Origin: an uncultured Collinsella sp.
GTDB lineage: Bacteria > Actinomycetota > Coriobacteriia > Coriobacteriales > Coriobacteriaceae
Length of the DNA: 64,000 nt
NCBI GenBank assembly: GCA_900767675.1
Contig: CAAFZX010000022.1
Span: 62,001-126,000, forward strand
Reading direction: 5' to 3'
In this document: positions 53,046-61,746 of the stretch, one piece after another
Numbering within the stretch: position 1 is the stretch's first letter
Layout: every line of letters begins with the position of its first letter
Position numbers and translations under genes: made by a program
Notes under the pieces: generated by a model
What the model was told of the DNA's origin: nothing
Database searches by the model: none
What the model saw: only the letters and a program-made list of their open reading frames with translations

Positions 53046-53936
53046 ATGAGTGATTTTGTCCTGACCTGTGAATCCGGCGCCGATCGAACCCGTGAGTTCT
53101 TTGCGTCGCGCAATATCCCCGTCGCGTATTTCCATTACGAGATCGACGGCACTGTCTATACGGACGATCTGTATCAGTCGATTACGCCGGACGAGTTTTT
53201 TGCCCAGATATCCGCGGGCGCCATGCCCAAGACGTCTCAGGTGAGCGTGGGTGAGTACGAAGAGTTTTGGGAGCCGCTTGTTGCCGAGGGCAAAGACGTG
53301 CTGCACCTGACGTTGTCGTCGGGCATTTCGGGCACGTATGGATCGGCCTGCGTTGCGGCGCAGATGCTCGCGGATCGCTATCCCCAGGGCGGCAAGGTGC
53401 GCGTCATCGATTCGCTGGGGGCGTCTTCGGGCTTTGGCCTGTTGCTGGAATATGCCGCCGATGTGCGCGATAGCGGGGCTTCACTCGACGAGACGGCTGC
53501 CTGGATCGAGGAGCACAAGCTCAACCTGCACCACTGGTTCTTTTCGACCGATCTGTCGAGCTACCTGCGCGGCGGTCGCATTTCGGCTGCGAGTGCGATC
53601 ATCGGCACGGCGCTTAAGATTTGCCCGCTTATGACGGTCGATTGCGACGGCAAGCTGTCGCCACGTGAGAAGATTCGCACTAAGAAGCGCGCGATTTCCG
53701 AGATGGCCAAGACCATGATGGCACACGTGCAGGACGGTGCGGATTATTCGGGTAAGTGCGTCATGTCGCACTCGGCGTGCCGCGAGGATGCCGAGGCAGT
53801 TGCGGCGCTGATCGAGGAACAGATTCCGCAGCTTAAAGGCAAGATTGAGATCAATAACATCGGTACTCTGATTGGCTCGCATACCGGACCTGGTACGGTG
53901 GCGCTCTTCTTTATGGGCGACAAGCGCGTGGATTAG
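53046..53936 (+). CDS. DegV-family fatty-acid-binding protein
   Basis: 296 residues from ATG 53046 (TAAGGAG upstream; an earlier ATG at 53028 is in frame). SSGISGTYGSA (about 89-99) and the ligand-contact HHWFFSTDLSSYLRGGRIS (about 165-183) mark the DegV (FakB-like) family, which binds fatty acids for phosphorylation by FakA. No fakA nearby. A GATAAT -10-like box lies at 53012-53017. Monocistronic. Confidence 0.9.
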   Translation: MSDFVLTCESGADRTREFFASRNIPVAYFHYEIDGTVYTDDLYQSITPDEFFAQISAGAMPKTSQVSVGEYEEFWEPLVAEGKDVLHLTLSSGISGTYGSACVAAQMLADRYPQGGKVRVIDSLGASSGFGLLLEYAADVRDSGASLDETAAWIEEHKLNLHHWFFSTDLSSYLRGGRISAASAIIGTALKICPLMTVDCDGKLSPREKIRTKKRAISEMAKTMMAHVQDGADYSGKCVMSHSACREDAEAVAALIEEQIPQLKGKIEINNIGTLIGSHTGPGTVALFFMGDKRVD

Positions 53937-53977
53937 TTTGCCCCATCACATCGCTGCATGATTGCTCAAACGAAAAC

Positions 53978-54005
53978 GGCCCGCCTCACGTTTGTGGGGC
54001 GGGCC
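53978..54005. terminator. Bidirectional terminator
   Basis: GGCCCGCC (53978-53985) pairs with GGCGGGCC (53998-54005) between two convergent genes; A-rich left flank, TTGCTGTT right flank. Confidence 0.82.
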
Positions 54006-54017
54006 TTGCTGTTGGGG

Positions 54018-55109
54018 TTAGCGTTTCTTTCCGCGGAAGAAGAAGCCGTGCAGTGACGGCTTGAGGCCGCGGTTGGCGCGATGCTCCTCGACGCGCTCGT
54101 GGATCGAAGCGACGCGCTCGATGACTTCGTCGGGAATCGGCACGTCGGGATTCATGTTCTCGACCTGGCTGACCTCGGCGGCGGAGACCTGGTCGATAAT
54201 GGGCACATCGTCGTGCGAGATGACAGGTGTGGCGTCTTCCTTCATCTTGCGATAACGCTGCATCATGTCGGTCTGTAGCTGCTGGGCCGAAGGCGGCGTC
54301 CAGATGATGGCGTTGGCGCCGGCGGCGATGGTTTCACGGATGCTCTCGGGCGTCTTGCCGCCCGGCGCGATGAGCGGCAGGTTGGGATAGTGCTTGCGCA
54401 GCTCGCGTAGGACCTGGGGCGTGTTCTTGCCGGCGGCGATGTTGAGAATCTTGGCTCCAGCGCGCACCTTGGCGTGGGCATCGTCGTCGCAGCGAACGAC
54501 CGTAGCGATGACGGGGATGTCGGCGATGTTGGTGATGTGCTCGACCATCTCGGCGGTGGCGGGGGAGTTGACCACGCAGCCCGCCGCGCCCTGCATCTCG
54601 GAGACGGCTGCCATCTGCACGGAGCGCTTACCGGTCGTAGTTCCGCCGCCCACGCCTACAAAGACCGGGCACTCGGCGACGGTCAACAGTGCCTGCGTAA
54701 TGGCCGGCTGCGGCGTGAAGGGGTAAACGGCAAAGACGGCATCGGCGTTGGAGTTGCGGATGACCGCGACGTCGGTGGTGTAGATGAGCGATTTGATACG
54801 ACGGCCGAAGAGCGTGAAGCCGCTGGCCTCCTCGATCTCGTCAGGCATGCGAAGGGCCGCCTTGCGCAGGCGCCCGTCGATGGGCAGCGGCTCCATGGGA
54901 AGCAGTCCGTTGGGGGTCACGGCTACCTGGGGTTCGGTGAACTCGTCTGCGAGCTCGACCTCGGAGAAATCGACCGAGGCGACGATGTCCTCGTGAACCT
55001 CGGCGGGCACATCGATGGGGGCTTGGTCGTTTGCCGCGGCAGGCGTGTCGAAGGAGCTGGTGCCGACGAAGGCGTCGACGCGCTCATTTAGATCGTTGAG
55101 GGTATCCAT
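54018..55109 (-). CDS. TIM-barrel protein with N-terminal disordered extension
   Basis: 363 residues. The first 75 residues are acidic and low in complexity. Residues about 100-290 read as a TIM barrel: GRRIKSLIYTTDVAVIRN, AVYPFTPQP, GVGGGTTTGKRS, AGAKILNIAAGKNTP, LIAPGGKTPESIRETIAAGANAI. Proteins of this type are commonly labelled hydrolase without experimental support; the phosphate-loop-like GGGTTTGKR suggests a phosphorylated ligand. The C-terminus is charged and basic. Function unknown. Confidence 0.75.
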   Translation of the reverse strand: MDTLNDLNERVDAFVGTSSFDTPAAANDQAPIDVPAEVHEDIVASVDFSEVELADEFTEPQVAVTPNGLLPMEPLPIDGRLRKAALRMPDEIEEASGFTLFGRRIKSLIYTTDVAVIRNSNADAVFAVYPFTPQPAITQALLTVAECPVFVGVGGGTTTGKRSVQMAAVSEMQGAAGCVVNSPATAEMVEHITNIADIPVIATVVRCDDDAHAKVRAGAKILNIAAGKNTPQVLRELRKHYPNLPLIAPGGKTPESIRETIAAGANAIIWTPPSAQQLQTDMMQRYRKMKEDATPVISHDDVPIIDQVSAAEVSQVENMNPDVPIPDEVIERVASIHERVEEHRANRGLKPSLHGFFFRGKKR

Positions 55110-55300
55110 GGAAGCTCGATTCTATGTGATGACGGCCGGCGCGATGCAGCCGGAATTGCGAATGCTAAATCGCTTGACGAGTTGATTTTTCCCCGCCGCG
55201 CCATCCGTTAGACCGAAGGGCCGGCGAACGTGAAGGAGCTGTGGTGGCGGGTATTGAGGTGCTATCTTGAATGTCCCGTTTAAAAGAGAGGTGACGCGGT

Positions 55301-55471
55301 ATGGAATTGACAGCAATGTTTAGCTCGATTGGCCTGTGCGTGGGCGCAATCGTTGCCGCCGCGGTCATCTACTTTGTGGTCACGGCCATTAAGGGCAAAA
55401 GGGCCGAACGCAAGGAGCGCGCGACGCTTAAACAGCATCGCGACCAGCAGAGCAAACGCGCACGGAGATAG
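55301..55471 (+). CDS. 56-residue single-pass membrane protein
   Basis: ATG 55301 with AGAGAGGTG upstream encodes MELTAMFSSIGLCVGAIVAA followed by more hydrophobic residues, then a strongly basic, Lys/Arg/Gln-rich cytoplasmic tail ending SKRARR. One helix spans about residues 9-30. Such small proteins often regulate larger membrane complexes; no partner is evident. It is in none of the longer frames and has its own ribosome site. Confidence 0.7.
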   Translation: MELTAMFSSIGLCVGAIVAAAVIYFVVTAIKGKRAERKERATLKQHRDQQSKRARR

Positions 55472-55495
55472 CTTGTTGAGTTTTGGATCCGTGCG

Positions 55496-56599
55496 CTAGC
55501 TGCGTTTTCGGATCAGGGCAATGTAGAAGCCCTCAAAGTCGCGGCTAGGCGGAATGGTGAGCGTGCCGGACAGGCCGTTGGCGATAGCCGATACCTGACC
55601 CGCGGCAATGGCCTCGGTTAGGGCGTTGGACTCGATGCGCGGCTCCTCGCCAGCTTCCTGGGCGCGGCGTGCCTCACTTTCGCTTGGCGTGCCGTCGAGG
55701 GGGATGAGCTCGCAGTCCATATGCTTGTCGAGGGCCTCTTGCAGGGCGTCCTCGTTTTCCTGCGGCAAGATCGAACAAGTCGAATAGACGAGCGTGCCGC
55801 CCGGTTTGAGGGCTCCCATGGCGCGGTCCAGAAGCGCACGCTGCGAGCGGGCGCATTTGACGAGCAGCTGCTCGGTCAGGCCGCGCAGGCTTTTCTCGTT
55901 GCCGCTGATAACGGTGCCCGTGCCGGTGCAGGGAGCGTCGAGCAGGATGCGGTCAAAGCGGAAGAACTCGTCGAGCTCGCGTGCGTCGGTGCGCATGACG
56001 GGCACGTTTTTTGCGCCTTGGCGGTGGAGGTTGGCTTCGAGCTTCTCGGCGCGGGGAATGCTCATCTCGCAGGCGGTAAGGTGCGCCTGCCCCTGCGTGA
56101 GGGCGGCGATCTGCGTCGTCTTGCCGCCAGGGGCTGCGCACATGTCCAGGATGTCCTCGCCTGCCTGAGCGCCCAGGACCAGCGGTGGCATCATGGACGA
56201 CAGGCTCTGCAGGTAGATTTTGCCGTCGCGGTAGATGTCGAGATCCCACAGATCGGAAACCTGGGCCTCGGGCAGGATGAAGGCGTCTGGGTACCAGGTG
56301 ACGGGGTTGTGGGCGATGCCGGCGGCATCGAGCGCCGCAGCGATGTCCTCGACGGTTGCCTTGAGCGTGTTGGCGCGCAGCGTGACCGGGCGTGTGACCG
56401 CGGCGCCGAAGCCCTCGATCATGAGCTCGGCATCGGCGGGCGCATAGGCGCCGGCGACCGTGTCGACCATAAAGCGCGGCAGGTCGGCGGCGGAGTGTTG
56501 GGCGGCAAGCTGGTCGGAAAGCTCGGTGGCGGCAAACTGCCTGAGCTTGAGCTCGGCCTTGACCTGCTTTTTCTGCTTACGACGACGCGGCTTGGACAT
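55496..56599 (-). CDS. RsmB/RsmF-type rRNA (cytosine-5) methyltransferase
   Basis: 367 residues, NOP2/Sun family. The SAM site is DMCAAPGGKTTQIA (about 151-164), motif IV LDAPCTGTGTV with its cysteine (about 215-225), and motif VI VYSTCSI with the catalytic cysteine (about 272-278). An N-terminal RNA-binding stretch and a short C-terminal domain are present. Modifies 16S rRNA by family analogy; position not known. Lies 36 bases downstream of metG's stop on the opposite side of a short gap, same direction. Confidence 0.88.
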   Translation of the reverse strand: MSKPRRRKQKKQVKAELKLRQFAATELSDQLAAQHSAADLPRFMVDTVAGAYAPADAELMIEGFGAAVTRPVTLRANTLKATVEDIAAALDAAGIAHNPVTWYPDAFILPEAQVSDLWDLDIYRDGKIYLQSLSSMMPPLVLGAQAGEDILDMCAAPGGKTTQIAALTQGQAHLTACEMSIPRAEKLEANLHRQGAKNVPVMRTDARELDEFFRFDRILLDAPCTGTGTVISGNEKSLRGLTEQLLVKCARSQRALLDRAMGALKPGGTLVYSTCSILPQENEDALQEALDKHMDCELIPLDGTPSESEARRAQEAGEEPRIESNALTEAIAAGQVSAIANGLSGTLTIPPSRDFEGFYIALIRKRS

Positions 56600-56635
56600 C
56601 CGTCTTTCCTTCCCATTCCATTACATGTCGAGTGT

Positions 56636-58786
56636 TTAGTACTGGCTCTCGTGCTTGCTGAAGAAGTCGAAGCGCGGGGGCAGTGGCTTTACGCGGTGCT
56701 CGCCGGGCTTCTCGCCCAGACTCTCCACAAATTCGTCCGTGGAGGCGAAGATGTTATCCCAGCTAAAGAAGACGACCGGATCGACGTCGAAGTACTCGCA
56801 GATGAGCTCGCAGCCGGCAGGGACGATGCCGTGCATGAGCACGGTCGCCACGCGCAGCTCGGTAAAGGCGTCGACGAGGGCCTGCGTCATTGCGGCGTTT
56901 GCCTCGTTACCCTCGAGCTTGTTGGCGGCCTTAGAGGCATCGCTCCAGCGCTTGTTGGCGGCGCGCAGGTAGTCGTCGCACACGGCAAGCGCGCGGTGCG
57001 TCTCGAACTTGTACATGGCCTGCTCAAAGGCGAGGGCTGCCTGCTGGGCGGCTTCGACCACGGTGTCAGAAGCGGCACCGGCGGGGATGCAGCCGTTGCG
57101 GTAGGGGCTCTCGTCGCCTTCCTTGACGGCGACGCCGTAGAAGCAGCTGCGGGCCAGACGGTTGAACACGCCGGTCAAAAGGGCGCTCTCCTTAAGGGCT
57201 GGGTCGATAACGCGCTTGTCGTCGCAGGCCCGCACCTCGTTGCCGTCCTTGTCCTTGCCGGTTACGCGCGTGTCGTATGCCTTGGGGCTAAAGCTCACCG
57301 GCTTTTCGGACAGGCCGAGCGACAGCCAGTGCGCGCGCATCTGCTCGCAGGTGTAGTGGTTGAGCAGGTCGTCTGCCGGCGGGGGAGGCGTCTGCGAGGA
57401 CGAGCTGGCCTTTTTGCCCATGTAGAGCAGGTGGTAGCAGGCACTGACGGTGCTCTGCGTGAGATCCCAGCCCAGGGCCTCCCACATGGCGGTCTGCGCG
57501 ATGCAGTAGAAGTAGATGTTGTCCTGACCGATAAACTGGTAGATCTGTGCGTCGTCCGAGCACCACCAGTCGCGCCAGTCGAGTGAGCTGTGCTGGTAGG
57601 TGGGCGCGGGCACCTGCGTGGAGTCGGCAGCGGGCTCGCCCATGAGGGCGGCATCCTGGGCGGCGACGCCCTCGGTCACGCCGGCGGCCTTGGCATCGCG
57701 CGCGAGCACGGTACGCGTATAGCTGATGGGCGCCCACAGGCTCTCGGGCCAGCACCAGCAGGTGACGTCGGTCACGCCGTCGACCTCGGGCACCGGAACG
57801 CCCCAGTCGATGTTGCCGGTGATGCGGAAGGGCACGAGCGCCTTGCCGCTGCGGAAGCGCACGCCGCCGTTGGCGAGCACCGCGTGGGCGTCGTCGCGCT
57901 CCTTCCAGCTGGGGAAGGTGACGGTAAAGCTGCTCTTGTTGCCCTCGGGCTCCAGCACGGTGTGCTCGGGAAGCTGGTCCTCGACGGCGTCGAAGGCCTC
58001 GCGGAACTTGTTCTGGATGTAGAGCTGAGCCGGCAGCAGCCACTCCTCCATGGTCTTGGAGACCACGGAGCGAACCTGCGGGTTCTGGGCGAGCTTGGCG
58101 GTGTAGGTTTTCATGAAGTCGAGGTAGGCCGGCAGGTCGAAGTAGAGGTTGTCGACCGGACGCAACTCGGGCACCTCGCCGGTGAGCTGGCTCTTGGGCG
58201 CGATGAGCTCCTCGGGCTCAAACTGGTGGCCCAGATCGCACTCGTCGGCATAAGCCTTCTCGGACTTGCAGCCCTGGATGGGGCAGCGGCCGATGACCTG
58301 GCGGCCGTTGAGGAACGTGCCGGCCTTGGCATCGTAGAACTGCAGCGTGGAGCGCTTGGAGATGGTGCCCTGCTCGTGCAGGCGCTCGATAATCTCGGCT
58401 GTAACCTCGTTGTGGATCTGGGCAGCCGGCTCAAGGCCCGAGCCGCCGTAGATATCGCAGCTGATGTTGTAGTTGTTGAGGGTCGCGGCCTGGCGGGAGT
58501 GATTGGACTCGACATACTCGCCGATGGACTTGTCGTAGCCCTCGTTCTCCTTGAGCTTGCGGTAGCTCTCCATGATGGGGGAGCCGTAGCAGTCGGTGCC
58601 CGAGGTGAAGATGACGTTCTCGCGGCCCAGTCGGTCGCGCAGGAAGCGGGCGAAGAAGTCGGCCGGGACAAAGACGCCGCCGACGTGGCCAAAGTGCAGG
58701 CCCTTGTTGCCGTAGGGCTCGCCGGCGGTAACGATGGCGCGGCGCGGCCAGCTGGGACGGTCGTTCATGGAATATTTGGATGCCAT
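56636..58786 (-). CDS. metG: Methionyl-tRNA synthetase with divergent KMSKS loop
   Basis: 716 residues from ATG 58786 (AAGGAG upstream). The Rossmann HIGH-like motif is GLHFGHVGG (about 30-38), with GTDCYGSP following; zinc knuckle cysteines lie in RCPIQGCKSEKAYADECDLG (about 169-188). The loop expected to read KMSKS is GKKASSSSQTPPPP (about 462-475), with only the first Lys and Ser-rich character kept. DNIYFYCIAQTAMWEALGW leads into it. It appears complete and in frame, so is likely functional in a lineage-specific way. It charges tRNA-Met. A second canonical metG would change the interpretation. Confidence 0.85.
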   Translation of the reverse strand: MASKYSMNDRPSWPRRAIVTAGEPYGNKGLHFGHVGGVFVPADFFARFLRDRLGRENVIFTSGTDCYGSPIMESYRKLKENEGYDKSIGEYVESNHSRQAATLNNYNISCDIYGGSGLEPAAQIHNEVTAEIIERLHEQGTISKRSTLQFYDAKAGTFLNGRQVIGRCPIQGCKSEKAYADECDLGHQFEPEELIAPKSQLTGEVPELRPVDNLYFDLPAYLDFMKTYTAKLAQNPQVRSVVSKTMEEWLLPAQLYIQNKFREAFDAVEDQLPEHTVLEPEGNKSSFTVTFPSWKERDDAHAVLANGGVRFRSGKALVPFRITGNIDWGVPVPEVDGVTDVTCWCWPESLWAPISYTRTVLARDAKAAGVTEGVAAQDAALMGEPAADSTQVPAPTYQHSSLDWRDWWCSDDAQIYQFIGQDNIYFYCIAQTAMWEALGWDLTQSTVSACYHLLYMGKKASSSSQTPPPPADDLLNHYTCEQMRAHWLSLGLSEKPVSFSPKAYDTRVTGKDKDGNEVRACDDKRVIDPALKESALLTGVFNRLARSCFYGVAVKEGDESPYRNGCIPAGAASDTVVEAAQQAALAFEQAMYKFETHRALAVCDDYLRAANKRWSDASKAANKLEGNEANAAMTQALVDAFTELRVATVLMHGIVPAGCELICEYFDVDPVVFFSWDNIFASTDEFVESLGEKPGEHRVKPLPPRFDFFSKHESQY

Positions 58787-58918
58787 GGGACTCCTTCGCA
58801 TATGGTGAGGGCGCGGCCGGGCGCAAGGCCTGGCGGCGCGGTGGTCAATTCGTGCATATCGCTCGACATTATCGCACATGCGGGCGGGTGCGGGGCAGGG
58901 GCGCTATCCTAAGATGCT

Positions 58919-59485
58919 ATGAATGAGATTTCCAACATACATGCGTTTGAGGACGAGGATTTCCTGCACGCCTGCTTTGTGTGGGGGATGGTCGTAGTCG
59001 GCGTGTTTGCCGTGTGCCTGGTGCCGGTGTTTATGCTGCTGGGCGGGCCTGCAGACTTGGATGCGGCTGACGCGGGCGGCTGGACGGCGGTCTTGGGCTG
59101 GATAGTCGGCTTGGCTGCGGTCTCGGCGGCGTCATTTGCCGTGCACGAGCTGGTGCACGGTGTGTTCTTTAAGCTGCTGGCGCCTGCGGGCGCGAAGGTG
59201 ACCTTTGGAGCGAATCGCGAGACGGCGATGATCTATGCCTGCGCCGAGGGCGTGGTGTATTCGCGCATGCGGTATATGGCGATTTGCCTGGCGCCGACGG
59301 TTGTTTTGACGGCGGCGTTTGCCTTGGGCTTTGCGTTTTCGGGCTATCCGCTGCTGTGTTACCTGGCGGCAGGCTTGCATTTGTCGGGTTGTGTGGGCGA
59401 TTGGTATTACGTGCGGACCATCCTGCGCGACCGTCGCATTACCGCCTGCGAGGATACGTCCTTTGGCGTGCGCTTTTTTGGGTGA
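58919..59485 (+). CDS. DUF3267-type putative membrane zinc protease
   Basis: 188 residues with four or five membrane helices. HELVHGVFFK at about residues 78-87 is an H-E-x-x-H zinc motif at the start of a hydrophobic helix, as in DUF3267 proteins. No substrate known. No Shine-Dalgarno bases precede the ATG; TATCCT at 58905-58910 ends 8 bases before it, so the message may be leaderless. Stop is 10 bases before queH. Confidence 0.8.
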   Translation: MNEISNIHAFEDEDFLHACFVWGMVVVGVFAVCLVPVFMLLGGPADLDAADAGGWTAVLGWIVGLAAVSAASFAVHELVHGVFFKLLAPAGAKVTFGANRETAMIYACAEGVVYSRMRYMAICLAPTVVLTAAFALGFAFSGYPLLCYLAAGLHLSGCVGDWYYVRTILRDRRITACEDTSFGVRFFG

Positions 59486-59495
59486 GGAGATGTCG

Positions 59496-60071
59496 ATGAA
59501 GTCGTTGTTGCTGCATGCGTGCTGTGCACCATGCTCGCTTGAGCCGGTTCGCCTGCTGCGCGAGGAGGGGTTTGAGCCCACGATTTGCTGGACCAACCCT
59601 AATATTCAACCTCACGATGAATGGCAGCGGCGTTTGGACGAGCTGCGCCGGTGGTGTGCCGATGGCGACATCGAGCTCATCGAGGCCGGGGAGGACCGCG
59701 AACGCTGGGAGACCGGCGTGGCCCCGCTGGGTGCCGATCGTCCCCGTCGCTGTCGCGCGTGCTATGCCTTGCGCTTGGCCGAGGCATGCCGCGTTGCCCA
59801 GGAGCGCGGGTTTGAATATGTGGGCACGACGCTCGCCGTCTCGCCGTACCAGCTGTTCGACACCTGCAATGACGTACTCGAGCGCCTGGCGGCGGCACGT
59901 GGGCTCACCCCGGTGATCCGCGATTTTCGCCCGTATTATCCCGAGGCTACGCGCCGTTCGCGCGAACTGGGCATGTATCGGCAGAACTACTGTGGTTGCC
60001 GCTTCTCGGCTGTCGAGGCGGCCATGGACCGCGCCCGCATCCGCGACGAGCGCAAAGCCGCCAAAAAGTAG
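59496..60071 (+). CDS. queH: Epoxyqueuosine reductase QueH
   Basis: 191 residues from ATG 59496 (GAGGAG upstream; ATG 59490 is also in frame). Fe-S cysteine motifs HACCAPCS (residues 6-13), RCRACYALRL (about 81-90), and QNYCGCRF (about 166-173) define QueH, the QueG-independent enzyme for the last step of queuosine synthesis. Followed directly by queA, the preceding pathway step, so function is well supported. Confidence 0.92.
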   Translation: MKSLLLHACCAPCSLEPVRLLREEGFEPTICWTNPNIQPHDEWQRRLDELRRWCADGDIELIEAGEDRERWETGVAPLGADRPRRCRACYALRLAEACRVAQERGFEYVGTTLAVSPYQLFDTCNDVLERLAAARGLTPVIRDFRPYYPEATRRSRELGMYRQNYCGCRFSAVEAAMDRARIRDERKAAKK

Positions 60072-60135
60072 TTCGTTTGGGACGTCAGCCTGCTAGGATG
60101 TAGAGCGGACTTTAGCTATATAAGGAGTATCAGAC

Positions 60136-61353
60136 GTGTCTATGCGTACCGATGATTTTGACTACAACCTTCCTGAGGAACTGATTGCCCAGGCTCCTGC
60201 CGAGCCGCGCGACTCCTGCCGCCTGCTGGTGGTGGATCGCAAAGGCTCCCAGGCGGGGAAGCCGCTGGAGCACGGCGGTACTGTTGAGCACCGCATCTTC
60301 CGCGACATCATCGACTATATCGAGCCGGGCGATGTGCTCGTCATCAACAAGACGCGCGTGATGCCGGCCCGCCTGATCGGTCGCAAAGCCGGCTCGGGTG
60401 GCGTGGTCGAGACGCTGCTGCTCAAGCGTCGCGAGGATATTGACCCGCTGGGTCACGTTTGGGAGTGTCTGGTCAAGCCGGGCAAGCGTCTGAAGCCCGG
60501 TGCTCAGATTGAGTATCGAGCCGGTGGCGCCCATGCGCCCGAGGGGGCTCCCGTGGTGCTGACGGCCGAGGTCATCGACTTTGTCACCGATAGCCGTGGT
60601 GGCCGTCTGGTGCGCTTTGAGCCGGCCGGTTGCAATGCCGCCGGCGACCCGCGCACGCTCGACGAGGCCATCCATGCTGCCGGCCACGTGCCGCTGCCGC
60701 CCTACATTACCGATTACGAGGGCGACCCCGAGAAGTACCAGACCGTCTACGCCATGAAGGAGGAGCATTCGGCCGCTGCTCCCACGGCGGGTCTGCACTT
60801 CACGCCCGAGCTCATGGCGGCTATCGAGGCCAAGGGCGCGAAGTTTGCCGCCGTCGAGCTCGAGGTGGGTATTGATACCTTCCGTCTGGTGGAGGAGGAC
60901 GACCCCACGCAGCACGTCATGCACACCGAGCGCTACCACGTGTCGCAGGAGGTTGTCGACGCCGTGCATAGGGCGAAGGCCGAGGGACATCGCGTGATCG
61001 CCGTCGGTACCACGGCGGTGCGCTCGCTCGAGAGCGCGTTTGACGCGGACGCGCCGGTGTCCGATCCGGCTGTGACGGCGCGCTATTTTGAGGGTCGTGA
61101 GGACGGCGCCGACACGCTCGGCCGCGGTGACATCGTGGTGCGCGAGAACGCGACGACGCAGCTCTACCTCATGCCCGGCTCGACCTATCACGTGGTCGAC
61201 GCGCTGATCACGAATTTTCACGTGCCGCGCTCTACGCTCATGATGCTCGTGAGCGCGCTTGCCTCCCGCGACCAGATCATGGATGCCTACGCCGCCGCCA
61301 TCGAGGAGCGCTACCGCTTCTTCAGCTTTGGCGACGCCATGCTCATTCAGTAG
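60136..61353 (+). CDS. queA: tRNA preQ1(34) S-adenosylmethionine ribosyltransferase-isomerase QueA
   Basis: 405 residues from GTG 60136 (AAGGAG 8 bases upstream); ATG 60142 is a weaker option. The N-terminus DFDYNLPEELIAQAPAEPRD, the NKTRVMPARL segment, and HSAAAPTAGLHFTPEL are diagnostic. QueA adds the epoxycyclopentane ring from SAM to preQ1 at the wobble base; QueH then reduces it. No preQ1 riboswitch seen. An internal insertion makes it longer than the E. coli enzyme. Confidence 0.95.
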   Translation: MSMRTDDFDYNLPEELIAQAPAEPRDSCRLLVVDRKGSQAGKPLEHGGTVEHRIFRDIIDYIEPGDVLVINKTRVMPARLIGRKAGSGGVVETLLLKRREDIDPLGHVWECLVKPGKRLKPGAQIEYRAGGAHAPEGAPVVLTAEVIDFVTDSRGGRLVRFEPAGCNAAGDPRTLDEAIHAAGHVPLPPYITDYEGDPEKYQTVYAMKEEHSAAAPTAGLHFTPELMAAIEAKGAKFAAVELEVGIDTFRLVEEDDPTQHVMHTERYHVSQEVVDAVHRAKAEGHRVIAVGTTAVRSLESAFDADAPVSDPAVTARYFEGREDGADTLGRGDIVVRENATTQLYLMPGSTYHVVDALITNFHVPRSTLMMLVSALASRDQIMDAYAAAIEERYRFFSFGDAMLIQ

Positions 61354-61380
61354 GTTACGGCGTTTTCCAAACGCCGTAAC
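61354..61380 (+). terminator. Hairpin directly after queA
   Basis: GTTACGGCGTTT and AAACGCCGTAAC form a perfect 12-bp stem with a 3-base loop immediately after the stop codon. No T tract follows, so it may instead protect the 3' end of the message. Confidence 0.55.
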
Positions 61381-61393
61381 CGGCCGACGCTGC

Positions 61394-61491
61394 AAACCCG
61401 CCAGAGCGGCAATCTGACGTTCAATCGTCGGGCATGACCAGAAGGTCAATGCCCTCCTCTTTCACGTCATCTTGCTCGCTCTGGCGGGTTT
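61394..61491. repeat. 98-base structured repeat, copy 2
   Basis: Same orientation and layout as 21953-22050. The outer stem here starts AAACCCGCC and ends GGCGGGTTT, the second helix pairs TGACGT (61415-61420) with ACGTCA (61464-61469), and the inner GGGCATGACC/GGTCAATGCCC hairpin is unchanged. It lies just after queA; TTTT at the end could make it a terminator here. Confidence 0.75.
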
Positions 61492-61529
61492 TCGCTGACT
61501 TTGCCAGAACATCGGTGCTGCCGTGGTTC

Positions 61530-61566
61530 AACCTGCCAAAAAGGGACAGGTTTATTTTGGCAGGTT
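61530..61566. repeat. GGGAC-loop hairpin repeat
   Basis: AACCTGCCAAAA (61530-61541) and TTTTGGCAGGTT (61555-61566) are perfect 12-base arms around AGGGACAGGTTTA. Confidence 0.7.
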
Positions 61567-61618
61567 TTATCTGGGCAAACGTTGTTGGCGCAATGGGGAC
61601 TGGTTTATATGCACCAAG

Positions 61619-61651
61619 TTGGTGCAAAGTAGCCTGACCCCTTTGCACCAA
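61619..61651. repeat. Short hairpin repeat
   Basis: TTGGTGCAAAG (61619-61629) and CTTTGCACCAA (61641-61651) are perfect 11-base arms; preceded at 61596-61607 by GGGGACTGGTTT, the loop motif of the GGGAC family. Confidence 0.65.
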
Positions 61652-61653
61652 AA

Positions 61654-61720
61654 AGTTGCGGTGAGATAGTGCTTGAATTGGCCTTTTTGAGGGCTAAACA
61701 GGAACTATCTCACCGCAACT
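61654..61720. repeat. Hairpin repeat, TTGCGGTG family, copy 2
   Basis: AGTTGCGGTGAGATAGT (61654-61670) and ACTATCTCACCGCAACT (61704-61720) are perfect 17-base arms with a 33-base loop. Shares outer ends with 11851-11913. With the two elements before it, this 393-base gap is filled by hairpins and has no gene. Confidence 0.75.
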
Positions 61721-61746
61721 GCGTTGGGGCGTTTTTGGCAACTGGT

